A stretch of DNA of 64,000 nucleotides from Bacillus sp. FJAT-27445 (lineage in GTDB: Bacteria > Bacillota > Bacilli > Bacillales > Cytobacillaceae): NCBI RefSeq assembly GCF_001510665.1, contig NZ_LMTI01000005.1, forward strand, positions 480,583-544,582, in the 5' to 3' direction. The translations under genes and the position numbers were made by a program. A model generated the notes under the pieces. It was not told where the DNA came from and did no database searches. It worked only from the letters and a program-made list of their open reading frames with translations. Shown here piece by piece: positions 54,170-61,700 of this stretch (the first letter of the stretch is position 1; each line of letters opens with the position of its first letter).

Positions 54170-55300
54170 ATGAAAAATAAATTAAACATTGAGATTAAAT
54201 TTTTATTTCACAAGCCAGCTGAGCTCATTACTGCAATGTATACCATTGCCAATTGGGAACAATTTGAGAATCAACGGATGGAACTAAAAATGCCAAGAAA
54301 TGAGGAGGTTTATAAGGTATACGTTCAAATAAAAGAACGATTATCTCGTTTTTTAATCCAGGAACTTGAGTTTTTCTTTAAACTCGAAAGTGTTACGTAT
54401 CCTCTCTTTTTTATGGAATATCTCTATCTTCAGCCAACCATTGCAACGATACCTCAGCTACTAGAACATATTCATGAGGAATCTTCAGAGACTCTCCTTC
54501 ACTCTATGATGGGGATTATAGAGGATCGAGAAACACGAAGTCGTCTTGTTCAAACTTTGAAGGAAACAAACGACCCGACGAACTATCAAATTATCATCGA
54601 AGAACTTATTCAGATAAGAGAAAGTACTGGATCATCGAATTTAGATACAATGATCGAATGTTTCCAATACCCAAAAGAAGCAGCGCAACGATTCTATATA
54701 TTAGTAAGCAGGTTCTACGAGAGTGCATATGTACCTATAGAAAAACATCTTGAAGAAATCGCATTTAACGCAATCCCAAAATATGAGGAACTTTATCATG
54801 AGGATCCAGACCATTTTTTTGAAGAGTATATAGTATCGGATATTAGCTCTTTTACTAAAGCTACGTGGATTCATGTAAGTCCGTTTTCGCAGTATAGAAT
54901 TTACACTTCTTTCATGAATAATAAGTTATCTCCGAACTGGATAGTACTTGGCTCAATACTCGATCAAGCAATTCAATATCGCGAAGAACTGGAGCGGGTC
55001 GAGCAATTTTTCAAAGTATTTTCCGATAAACGTCGTCTTGAAATCATTCGAAAGTTATTCGAAAGACCATGGTACGGACAGGAGTTGGCGCAGGATCTAA
55101 AATTAACTCCAGCTGCGATTAACTATCATATGAATTTTTTGTTTGATCTAAAAATTATTACCTCCAAAAAAGTGGATCATCGTATTTATTATTTGCTTCA
55201 TCCCGAAAAATTAGAAAGACTGTTTGATTTAGCTCGAAGGAAGATTTTTCCGAGTTCATCTTCTCCATCTTCCATGGATGAGGTACTTCATCCAGATTGA
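54170..55300 (+). CDS. ArsR-type winged-helix regulator with a long N-terminal domain
   Basis: ATG 54170 follows GTGGAGGG (54153-54160). The 376-residue protein carries the DNA-binding module only at its C-terminus: VFSDKRRLEIIRKLFERPWY, then GQELAQDL..TPAAINYHMNFL as recognition helix region. The first 270 residues are helical and unassigned, probably a sensor or dimer domain, which is much longer than normal ArsR proteins (about 100). It is followed in the same direction by an MFS pump 84 bases later, so it probably controls that pump. Confidence 0.75.
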   Translation: MKNKLNIEIKFLFHKPAELITAMYTIANWEQFENQRMELKMPRNEEVYKVYVQIKERLSRFLIQELEFFFKLESVTYPLFFMEYLYLQPTIATIPQLLEHIHEESSETLLHSMMGIIEDRETRSRLVQTLKETNDPTNYQIIIEELIQIRESTGSSNLDTMIECFQYPKEAAQRFYILVSRFYESAYVPIEKHLEEIAFNAIPKYEELYHEDPDHFFEEYIVSDISSFTKATWIHVSPFSQYRIYTSFMNNKLSPNWIVLGSILDQAIQYREELERVEQFFKVFSDKRRLEIIRKLFERPWYGQELAQDLKLTPAAINYHMNFLFDLKIITSKKVDHRIYYLLHPEKLERLFDLARRKIFPSSSSPSSMDEVLHPD

Positions 55301-55384
55301 AGGTTACATCTACTTTCTATCAATCTGTAGGAAATTAGATTTTTATTACTCGTTCACCTATTTTGAACTCGGGGGAGAAGAAAT

Positions 55385-56635
55385 ATGTTTTCATTTTTAA
55401 AGAGGAATCCACGGTATTTCAGGTATTGGATTGCTACATGGTTTTCCGAATTTGGGGATTGGGCTCGTAATATGACGCTAATGTTTATGGTATTAGAGTT
55501 ATCCAATCATTCACCAGTTGCAGTTTCTCTTAATATGTTTTTTGAATTTGCTCCGATCTTTATTTTTGGCTCGATTGTAGGGGTGTTTGCGGATCGTTGG
55601 AATCGCAAAATGACGATGATTTTTGCAAACATCTTTAGAGTTAGTATGATCCCAATATTTATGTTAGCTCTATTATTTGAATCCCTTACTCTCATCTATT
55701 TAGGTGCATTCATGTGTGCGATTGGAACACTTTTTTATCGAGCGCCTGGCCCAGCGTTCATTATGCAGTTTGTAGCTGAAGAGGATCGGAAAACTGCAGC
55801 TAGTCTACGACAACTCACAGTGAGTATCATGATGCTTGTTGGTGCAGGAATAGGAACGACATTATATGTATGGTTAGGTGCAATTTGGTCATTAGGTTTA
55901 AATATGTTCGTGTTTTTAATTTCAGTCCTCCTCATTCTTTCCATTAAAGTTTCGGAACAAAATGAAGTGAAATCAAATCAAAAGAATTTGGGTTCCATCT
56001 GGCTTGAAATGAGAGAAGGATTTCAATATTCATGGTCACATCCGATCGTTCGGCCGATTTTGTTTACCAATGTATTTGTGGGCTTTGGAAGCGGGCTGAT
56101 CAACGTATCCTCTGTTTTTATTCTCACGGAATTTTTAGGGCTTTCTGAAAAAATGTTTGGACTATTTGTATCTCTTCAAGGTGGAGGAATGTTACTAAGT
56201 GTCTATTTGGTTAGCAAGATCAAACTATCGATGAATCGAATGGTATCCTATGGAATGATTATTGTAGGTGTAGGATTGATTGGATTAGTCATTTACCCGA
56301 GCTTATATATAACTTCAATTTTTTTACTCCTCTTCTGCTTTGGGCAAGTTGCGTTAAACATAGGATTGGGAACTTTGATGCAAACAAAAGTAGATTATCA
56401 GTATCAAGGACGTGCAGGTATGACGATAAATACAGTATCCATGGGCTTTATGGTCATAGCAATGTTATTTACCGGTTGGTTACATGAATTGTTTACGATT
56501 CAACCGTTAATTATGTTAGGTGGCATCTTAATAGTTTGTGGCGGTGTACTGTGCTTTATATTATTTTTAAGGGTGATCAATTCCAAAGATGAAGTATTGG
56601 TCACCAATGCGGTTTCGAAGCTTACGAGTGTGTAA
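55385..56635 (+). CDS. MFS transporter, macrolide-efflux-like
   Basis: A 416-residue membrane protein with about 12 helices. GVFADRWNRKMTM near residue 66 is motif A, and the N-terminus (RNPRYFRYWIATWFSEFGDWARN) is typical of the MefA/enterobactin-type MFS group. GGGGAGAAG stands ahead of the ATG. Coupled with the upstream ArsR-type gene it forms a regulator-pump pair. The cargo is unknown. Confidence 0.85.
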   Translation: MFSFLKRNPRYFRYWIATWFSEFGDWARNMTLMFMVLELSNHSPVAVSLNMFFEFAPIFIFGSIVGVFADRWNRKMTMIFANIFRVSMIPIFMLALLFESLTLIYLGAFMCAIGTLFYRAPGPAFIMQFVAEEDRKTAASLRQLTVSIMMLVGAGIGTTLYVWLGAIWSLGLNMFVFLISVLLILSIKVSEQNEVKSNQKNLGSIWLEMREGFQYSWSHPIVRPILFTNVFVGFGSGLINVSSVFILTEFLGLSEKMFGLFVSLQGGGMLLSVYLVSKIKLSMNRMVSYGMIIVGVGLIGLVIYPSLYITSIFLLLFCFGQVALNIGLGTLMQTKVDYQYQGRAGMTINTVSMGFMVIAMLFTGWLHELFTIQPLIMLGGILIVCGGVLCFILFLRVINSKDEVLVTNAVSKLTSV

Positions 56636-56715
56636 ATTGATAAGGCTTATGAAATGAGGCCAGAGGAAGGTAAGAATATGATGGGATTTATAACAAAAAT
56701 GGAGGAAGTATTCGG

Positions 56716-57243
56716 ATGTTTCATAAGTTTAATTTTGACATAATTTATCGTGAACGAGATGATATCACCCCTCTGGTGGTAATGATGTGTGGTGTGGCTG
56801 GTTCTGGGAAGACTACATTCTCGAAACAATTAGAAAACGAGGGTTTTGTACGTCTTTCAATTGATGAGGAAATATGGGCTACGAAGGGTCGTTATGGGAT
56901 TGATTTCCCAATTGAAAGGATTGAAGAATATAAGAAAGATGCAGAACAAAAATTGTGCAATCGGTTAATCACGTTAATTCACGATAAACAACAGGTGGTA
57001 ATTGACTTTAGTTTTTGGAATCGTGTAAAAAGGGATAAATATAAACAACTTATTGAAAAGTCCGGAGGTAAATGGAAACTTATTTATTTAAAGGTTCATC
57101 CTGATGAATTGCGTGAACGGCTAAAGATACGAAATAAACGTTTTGATGCTAATGCGTTCCCAATTACAGAAGAATTATTATCCTTCTATCTGAACGGTTT
57201 TGAAACACCAGTAGGTGAGGGGGAGATTGTCGTTGAAAATTAA
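56716..57243 (+). CDS. P-loop kinase-like AAA protein
   Basis: A 175-residue protein at ATG 56716 behind GGAGGAAG. Walker A is CGVAGSGKTTFS (residues about 25-36); a LID-like region with R-E-R (LRERLKIRN) lies near 137. This is the AAA_33/zeta-toxin-like small kinase fold, often annotated as an ATP-binding protein or kinase. Substrate unknown; small-molecule or antibiotic phosphorylation is possible. Confidence 0.75.
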   Translation: MFHKFNFDIIYRERDDITPLVVMMCGVAGSGKTTFSKQLENEGFVRLSIDEEIWATKGRYGIDFPIERIEEYKKDAEQKLCNRLITLIHDKQQVVIDFSFWNRVKRDKYKQLIEKSGGKWKLIYLKVHPDELRERLKIRNKRFDANAFPITEELLSFYLNGFETPVGEGEIVVEN

Positions 57244-57364
57244 CCCTAAAACGGTCGACCAGAAAAATCTGGCTGACGTTATTGGACGTCATCTTTTGAC
57301 GAAATATGGGGTAAAAATCATTGTGTGTGACAAAACGTATGATGGTTTGTTTTTACAACAGTAA
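57233..57364 (+). CDS. Possible 43-residue ORF overlapping the kinase-like gene
   Basis: TTG 57233 has GAGGGGGAG eight bases upstream and opens a frame KINPKTVDQKNLADVIGRHL ending at TAA 57362-57364. It overlaps the kinase-like gene by 11 bases. The peptide looks like the head of a globular protein, so it may be a truncated gene. No family recognised. Confidence 0.3.
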   Translation: MKINPKTVDQKNLADVIGRHLLTKYGVKIIVCDKTYDGLFLQQ

Positions 57365-57512
57365 AAACTGGAAGAGTGGAAGAAGAGTTTACTAAAACTC
57401 CATCCCAACAGAGAGAATGAATACAGTTGTTGGAATACCGTGTCGAATATTTCCGGGGAAATCTCGATTAAAATTGAAGGGTTAAAATTGGTTTTAAGAA
57501 GACTTATTCAAT

Positions 57513-57553
57513 CGGGCTGTCCCAAAGTCAATTTTGACAATGGTACAGCCCCA
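57513..57553. terminator. Inverted-repeat terminator after the MFS gene
   Basis: GGGCTGT (57514-57520) and ACAGCCC (57545-57551) with internal complementary sequence form the same hairpin found beside the MFS remnant at 26619. It terminates the leftward MFS gene. Confidence 0.6.
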
Positions 57554-57557
57554 GTTG

Positions 57558-58790
57558 TTATGGTTTATCCAAAGCTAATTTGATTCGTTCAGGTGGTTTT
57601 TCCTTACTAGCCTCGGTTGGTACTTTTTTCTTGCTCCCAAAGAGATACAATACCAAGATTATCATCATAAAAGCTGCAGAATAACTAAACGTCATGCCGT
57701 ACCCAACATTTTTTGCTAAGAACCCGAGACCCACTGACCCAATGGCCAAACCGAAATCAATAAAAATTAGAAGCATCGAATTGGCGGTTGCTTTTTTGTC
57801 TGGTGGAACGAGCGTTAATGCCCAAGCCTGGACAGTTGGATGGATGACCCCATAAGCGATTCCGAATAATATTCCTGAAACCCAAACCATCACCATGCCA
57901 GTAGAAAAACCCAATAAGGCCAAACCTGCAGCACCTGCGATACCTGCAGGAATCATAAGGATCCTATGGCCCCATCTATCAAAAATTTTACCAGAGACTA
58001 ACCGAACTAAAACCATCGCAATTGCTTGTGCGATAAAAAACTGTGAAATCTTTCCCCCGACATTAATCTCTTTTCCAAACGCTCCTATAAAGTTAACCGT
58101 TCCTGCGATTGCCATATAATTGAGTGCCACCAAAATACATGGAAGAATGACACGTTTATCGAACATGTACTTATAAAAAGGCTCTTTATTTGTCTCCTGG
58201 GGTTTTTCCTCTTCTTTTTTAATCGTATTGTTTTTTGTAAAAAAACTGCACACTAATGAAAAAGCCATAAGCCCGAGGGTTAATACCATCATGGAACGGA
58301 ATGAATAATGTGCAAGATATGAAATCGCGATTAGTGGCCCCATTGTCGTCCCAACGCTAGTAGACATTGCGAAAAAAACAATGCCCTCACCTAACCGGGA
58401 TTTAGGAACAATATTACTTGAAATCGTAAAGACTAAAATCGTAAGCATACTAAATCCGATACCTTGTAGTGCTCTAATAAAAATTAAAAATCCGATGGAG
58501 TCATTTAAAAGTGTAAGCCCGATTGTTCCCAAAAAATAAACAAGCGAGATAATGAGGAGCAATTTCATATTCACTTTTTGGATGATCACACTGGCAAAAA
58601 AGCGCGTAACCAATGATGCCAACATTAAGGTCGTGGTCATGATTCCTGCAATCGCAGGATTTTTAGTTATAGTTGATACGAAAATTGGGAAACCCGCTGT
58701 AATCATATAAAAAGAAGCGAACATGACTAAAGACAATATAATGATGATTACATATTGGTTTGTCCATAGTTTAACTTTTATTTTACGCAT
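57558..58790 (-). CDS. MFS transporter (12 helices)
   Basis: ATG 58790 (minus strand) follows GGGAGGCGG at ten bases and gives 410 residues; the longer frame to 58811 starts ahead of this site. The protein has two six-helix halves separated by a charged loop (KKEEEKPQETNKE near residue 195). GKIFDRWGHRIL near residue 265 is motif A-like in the second half, and ALTLVPPDKKATANS follows. It belongs to the uncharacterised YfcJ/arabinose-efflux-like MFS group. A decayed partial copy, including downstream sequence, lies at 26512-27066. Confidence 0.85.
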   Translation of the reverse strand: MRKIKVKLWTNQYVIIIILSLVMFASFYMITAGFPIFVSTITKNPAIAGIMTTTLMLASLVTRFFASVIIQKVNMKLLLIISLVYFLGTIGLTLLNDSIGFLIFIRALQGIGFSMLTILVFTISSNIVPKSRLGEGIVFFAMSTSVGTTMGPLIAISYLAHYSFRSMMVLTLGLMAFSLVCSFFTKNNTIKKEEEKPQETNKEPFYKYMFDKRVILPCILVALNYMAIAGTVNFIGAFGKEINVGGKISQFFIAQAIAMVLVRLVSGKIFDRWGHRILMIPAGIAGAAGLALLGFSTGMVMVWVSGILFGIAYGVIHPTVQAWALTLVPPDKKATANSMLLIFIDFGLAIGSVGLGFLAKNVGYGMTFSYSAAFMMIILVLYLFGSKKKVPTEASKEKPPERIKLALDKP

Positions 58791-59172
58791 AGGTATAAGA
58801 CCGCCTCCCAAGGCTATTGCTAAAATAGTGGTGATTTTGCAGTAAAAAATTGCTTTATGTCAATTATTCTTCCCTTATTTTTATAAAATATTTTGAGGCG
58901 TTTTAACCTTTAACAAAGGGAATGCAACTCTAAAACGTGCCAGGTCATTAGATTTATTTAGGGGAAATGGTAAATTAGATCCGGTCCCCAATTAGGAAAT
59001 CACACCTTAAAACACTCACGATCTTTGGAATTCCGAAGGTTGTGGGTGTTTTTTAAATGATTTCCAAATGAGCTTTTTTTATAAGGAATATCACCTGTTT
59101 TATTGTTTGGAGGAAAAAAGTGTTTTTTGCCGAATATAGTGACTAGAAAACATTCACAATGGGGGCGTCCCA
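58791..59172. other. Intergenic with dispersed motif and terminator
   Basis: CGTGCCAGGTCATTAGAT (58936) is a copy of the short dispersed motif. AACACTCACGATCTT...AAGGTTGTGGGTGTTTTTT (59010-59054) is a terminator-like stem-loop without an obvious gene in front. No other feature. Confidence 0.5.
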
Positions 59173-59553
59173 ATGGAAATCCATGACGTGGTTAAAGTAA
59201 ATAACATTACTAGTGGAAAACTTGAGAATGGAGTATTCAGTTTTACATATGGAAAGAATCCTTCGAACGGAAAACAGGTGAAATACCTGCGTGAAGGTGA
59301 GATAGGGATATATAAGTACAAGCATCACATATCGACCAATGACTTAGAGATACTGAATTTGCCGGATAAAAGGATATATCAAAACAAATACGGAAAAAGT
59401 TTTTTGAAAAACTGGGGGCAGGACGTTAAACAGGAAATTGCCAGGCGGATGAAAGAAGAGGGGCTCTTATTGGAACGAGAATTGGAAAACGGTAAAAAAG
59501 CTATAGTTAAGTTTGTTTGGGATGGGGAGATACCAAAAGAGTTTTTAGTTTAA
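59173..59553 (+). CDS. Uncharacterised 126-residue protein
   Basis: Starts at ATG 59173 with a weak site (TGGGGGCG). The N-terminal part is beta-rich (VVKVNNITSGKLENGVFSF); the rest is mixed with a basic helix (VKQEIARRMKEEGLLLER). No family recognised. It precedes the possible nuclease-fold gene by 92 bases in the same direction and may be its partner. Confidence 0.5.
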   Translation: MEIHDVVKVNNITSGKLENGVFSFTYGKNPSNGKQVKYLREGEIGIYKYKHHISTNDLEILNLPDKRIYQNKYGKSFLKNWGQDVKQEIARRMKEEGLLLERELENGKKAIVKFVWDGEIPKEFLV

Positions 59554-59645
59554 AAATTGGTTTTTTCTGGGCGGACTCATTTAGAGGAATCCCCCTTCCT
59601 TCAGAGATATTATTTAAAATGGAATTAAAATTAGGAGGAGTGAGT

Positions 59646-60749
59646 TTGGCAAAATATTTTGTTCCAACAAAAGGGGTAGGGTCCTGGAGAAAACTGTTAG
59701 CAGATCCGAATAAACAATGGAAGGAAGGATGCTCTGCATACGAGTTAGCACACTGTTGGGAATATGCAGAAAACCTTCCATCTTGTGTGGAGAGAGTATT
59801 TAAAAGTAGCAATATTCCTCTCTTTCAAGACGTGAAGGTTCTATATGGGTTCCCGGAGTACAAAGTTTCCTTGCCAGGAAGAGGGAAGAGTTCTCATAAT
59901 GACCTTTACCTTCTAGCTAAAGCCAATAATGAATTATTGACTATTATGGTAGAAGGAAAAGTATACGAACCATTTGGAAAAGAAGTTGTTTCAGCCTGGA
60001 TAGAGGCTTCTCCCTCTGTAGGGAAAACAAGTAGGCTAGCATCCTTGTTAGATTTGTTAAATTTAAAAGAAGGGGAAACTAAAAATATAAAGTATCAATT
60101 ACTGCATCGGACAGCTTCATCAATAATGGAAGCGAAAAAAGTAAATGCAAACAACGCTCTTATGCTTGTTCATTCCTTTAGTGATGAGGGCAAATGGTTT
60201 GAGGACTACGCAAGTTTTGTACAGTTGTTTAGGCTGGAACCGCTGAAGAATGCCGTTATTGGCCCAGTGGCAGTTAATGGCGTTAACCTTTATTTTGGTT
60301 GGGTGCATGGTACTAGGGTGCTGCCAAAAGTGTATTTCTTCAACCAATTTAAAACCGAGAAAGCTAGAATGTTGGCGAAGGAAATTGATAATTATATTTA
60401 CAAGAATAGTGCTTTTAAAGGTGATGTGTGGAATTATCATCATCGATATAAAAGCGGCACTCGATCAGACTGTATCAGTTATGCCAGTAAGAAGGATTCC
60501 TATAAATTCGTAACCATAACCACTGCTAGAAATGTGGTATTTGTCCTTGACCTGGGAAAAAAACTTCACTCGAAAACAGCAAATCATATGCAAAAAGAGA
60601 TAGATGAATTGCTAGGGCGAGCATATGAGGAAACCGATAGAAGTATACCCACCCCAGGTGAAGTTTACATTCGATTGGAGTGGGTGGATAGTTTATGGCA
60701 AATAAGCCGGTTTATTGATAAGGCTTATGAGTTGAGGGTGGAAAAGTAA
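59646..60749 (+). CDS. Uncharacterised protein, possible PD-(D/E)XK-like fold
   Basis: TTG 59646 is chosen for AGGAGGAG at 59633-59640, giving 367 residues; an earlier in-frame start is implausible. SHNDLYLLAKAN followed by LTIMVEGKVYEPFG (near residues 80-112) shows a D...ExK-like set (D, then E-G-K) resembling the DUF6946/PD-(D/E)XK group. The C-terminal 90 residues form a separate basic domain with SYASKKDSYKFVTITTARN. A nuclease role is possible but unproven. No membrane segment. Confidence 0.5.
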   Translation: MAKYFVPTKGVGSWRKLLADPNKQWKEGCSAYELAHCWEYAENLPSCVERVFKSSNIPLFQDVKVLYGFPEYKVSLPGRGKSSHNDLYLLAKANNELLTIMVEGKVYEPFGKEVVSAWIEASPSVGKTSRLASLLDLLNLKEGETKNIKYQLLHRTASSIMEAKKVNANNALMLVHSFSDEGKWFEDYASFVQLFRLEPLKNAVIGPVAVNGVNLYFGWVHGTRVLPKVYFFNQFKTEKARMLAKEIDNYIYKNSAFKGDVWNYHHRYKSGTRSDCISYASKKDSYKFVTITTARNVVFVLDLGKKLHSKTANHMQKEIDELLGRAYEETDRSIPTPGEVYIRLEWVDSLWQISRFIDKAYELRVEK

Positions 60750-61047
60750 TTATTTTTTATCAAATGGCTATGGCCATTTCCATACACCCCTGACTTATTT
60801 CTTCTTGTTTTACTATCATTCAAGAATGCGGGAATATGTGTGTAATTTTAGCTACTTAAAATAATCCCATTAATGGAGAATTATATAAAGACCAATCAAC
60901 CATTAGGCTGCAAATGACTTACTTAAGTAGACTACCTTAACTGAATTATCAGGAATCAGTTGTGCATTAGGAATTACTTTTATATATTTATGGTACTACT
61001 TGGCCGAAAGCTAGCCCACATTAATAGATTAGTAAGGAGAATGAATA
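60750..61047. other. Intergenic, no gene seen
   Basis: AT-rich. AAATGGCTATGGCCATTT at 60757-60777 is a short palindrome that may terminate the upstream gene. Confidence 0.4.
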
Positions 61048-61527
61048 GTGGAAGAAAAGGTTGAAAAGGCAATACAAGACATTTACCCTGATGATTTTGC
61101 TTGGTGTTATGGATGTGGCCGATTAAACAAAGATGGCCATCATCTTCGGACTGGTTGGCAAGGTGATAAAACGGTTACCATTTTTACTCCTGAATCAAAG
61201 TACATGGGAATACCGGGTTTTATTTATGGTGGAATGATCGCTTCGTTGATTGATTGCCACGGGACGGGATCTGCCTCACTTGCTTTACACCGAAAGAATG
61301 GGAACGAAATTGGTGATGGGTCGGTACCGCCCAGGTTTGTTACCGCTTCCCTCAATGTGGAATTCCTGAAACCAACTCCACAAGATGTTCCACTAAAAGC
61401 AATTGGCACTGTGGAAGAAATCCATCCGAAAAAGTGGAAGGTTCATACGGAGGTATTTGCAAATGATCTGCTTTGTGCCCGTGGAGAGGTCGTTCTTGTC
61501 GTAATGCCCAGTACGTTTTTAAAATAA
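61048..61527 (+). CDS. PaaI-type hotdog-fold thioesterase
   Basis: GTG 61048 follows AAGGAGA; a 159-residue protein. The CYGCGRLNKDGHHLRTGW start and the GFIYGGMIASLIDCHGTGSA segment (catalytic loop with D/H) place it in the 4HBT/PaaI group of acyl-CoA thioesterases. Conserved VTASLNVEFLKPTP strand is present. Substrate unknown. Monocistronic with its own terminator. Confidence 0.88.
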   Translation: MEEKVEKAIQDIYPDDFAWCYGCGRLNKDGHHLRTGWQGDKTVTIFTPESKYMGIPGFIYGGMIASLIDCHGTGSASLALHRKNGNEIGDGSVPPRFVTASLNVEFLKPTPQDVPLKAIGTVEEIHPKKWKVHTEVFANDLLCARGEVVLVVMPSTFLK

Positions 61528-61593
61528 AAATTTAGGTGCCAGGCACAGCCCGAATCATTATATGGAGAATTAATACCGTAATTAATTAATTAG

Positions 61594-61630
61594 AAAAGCC
61601 AGGGCTGAACACATAGCTGCACTGGCTTTT
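61594..61630 (+). terminator. Terminator after the thioesterase
   Basis: AAAAGCCAG...CTGGCTTTT is a 9-bp stem with T-run for rightward transcription; A-run on the other side may let it work both ways. Confidence 0.75.
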
Positions 61631-61651
61631 ACTAATTTCATCAATTAAACG

Positions 61652-61678
61652 AAAAAAGCCCCCTGATTTCTCAGGGGG
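61652..61678 (-). terminator. Terminator of the surface-protein gene
   Basis: On the minus strand CCCCCTGA-GAAA-TCAGGGGG followed by CTTTTTT is a classical intrinsic terminator 23 bases after the stop of the large surface-protein gene. Confidence 0.92.
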
Positions 61679-61700
61679 AAGGTTAGGGGGCTAGATCGGA

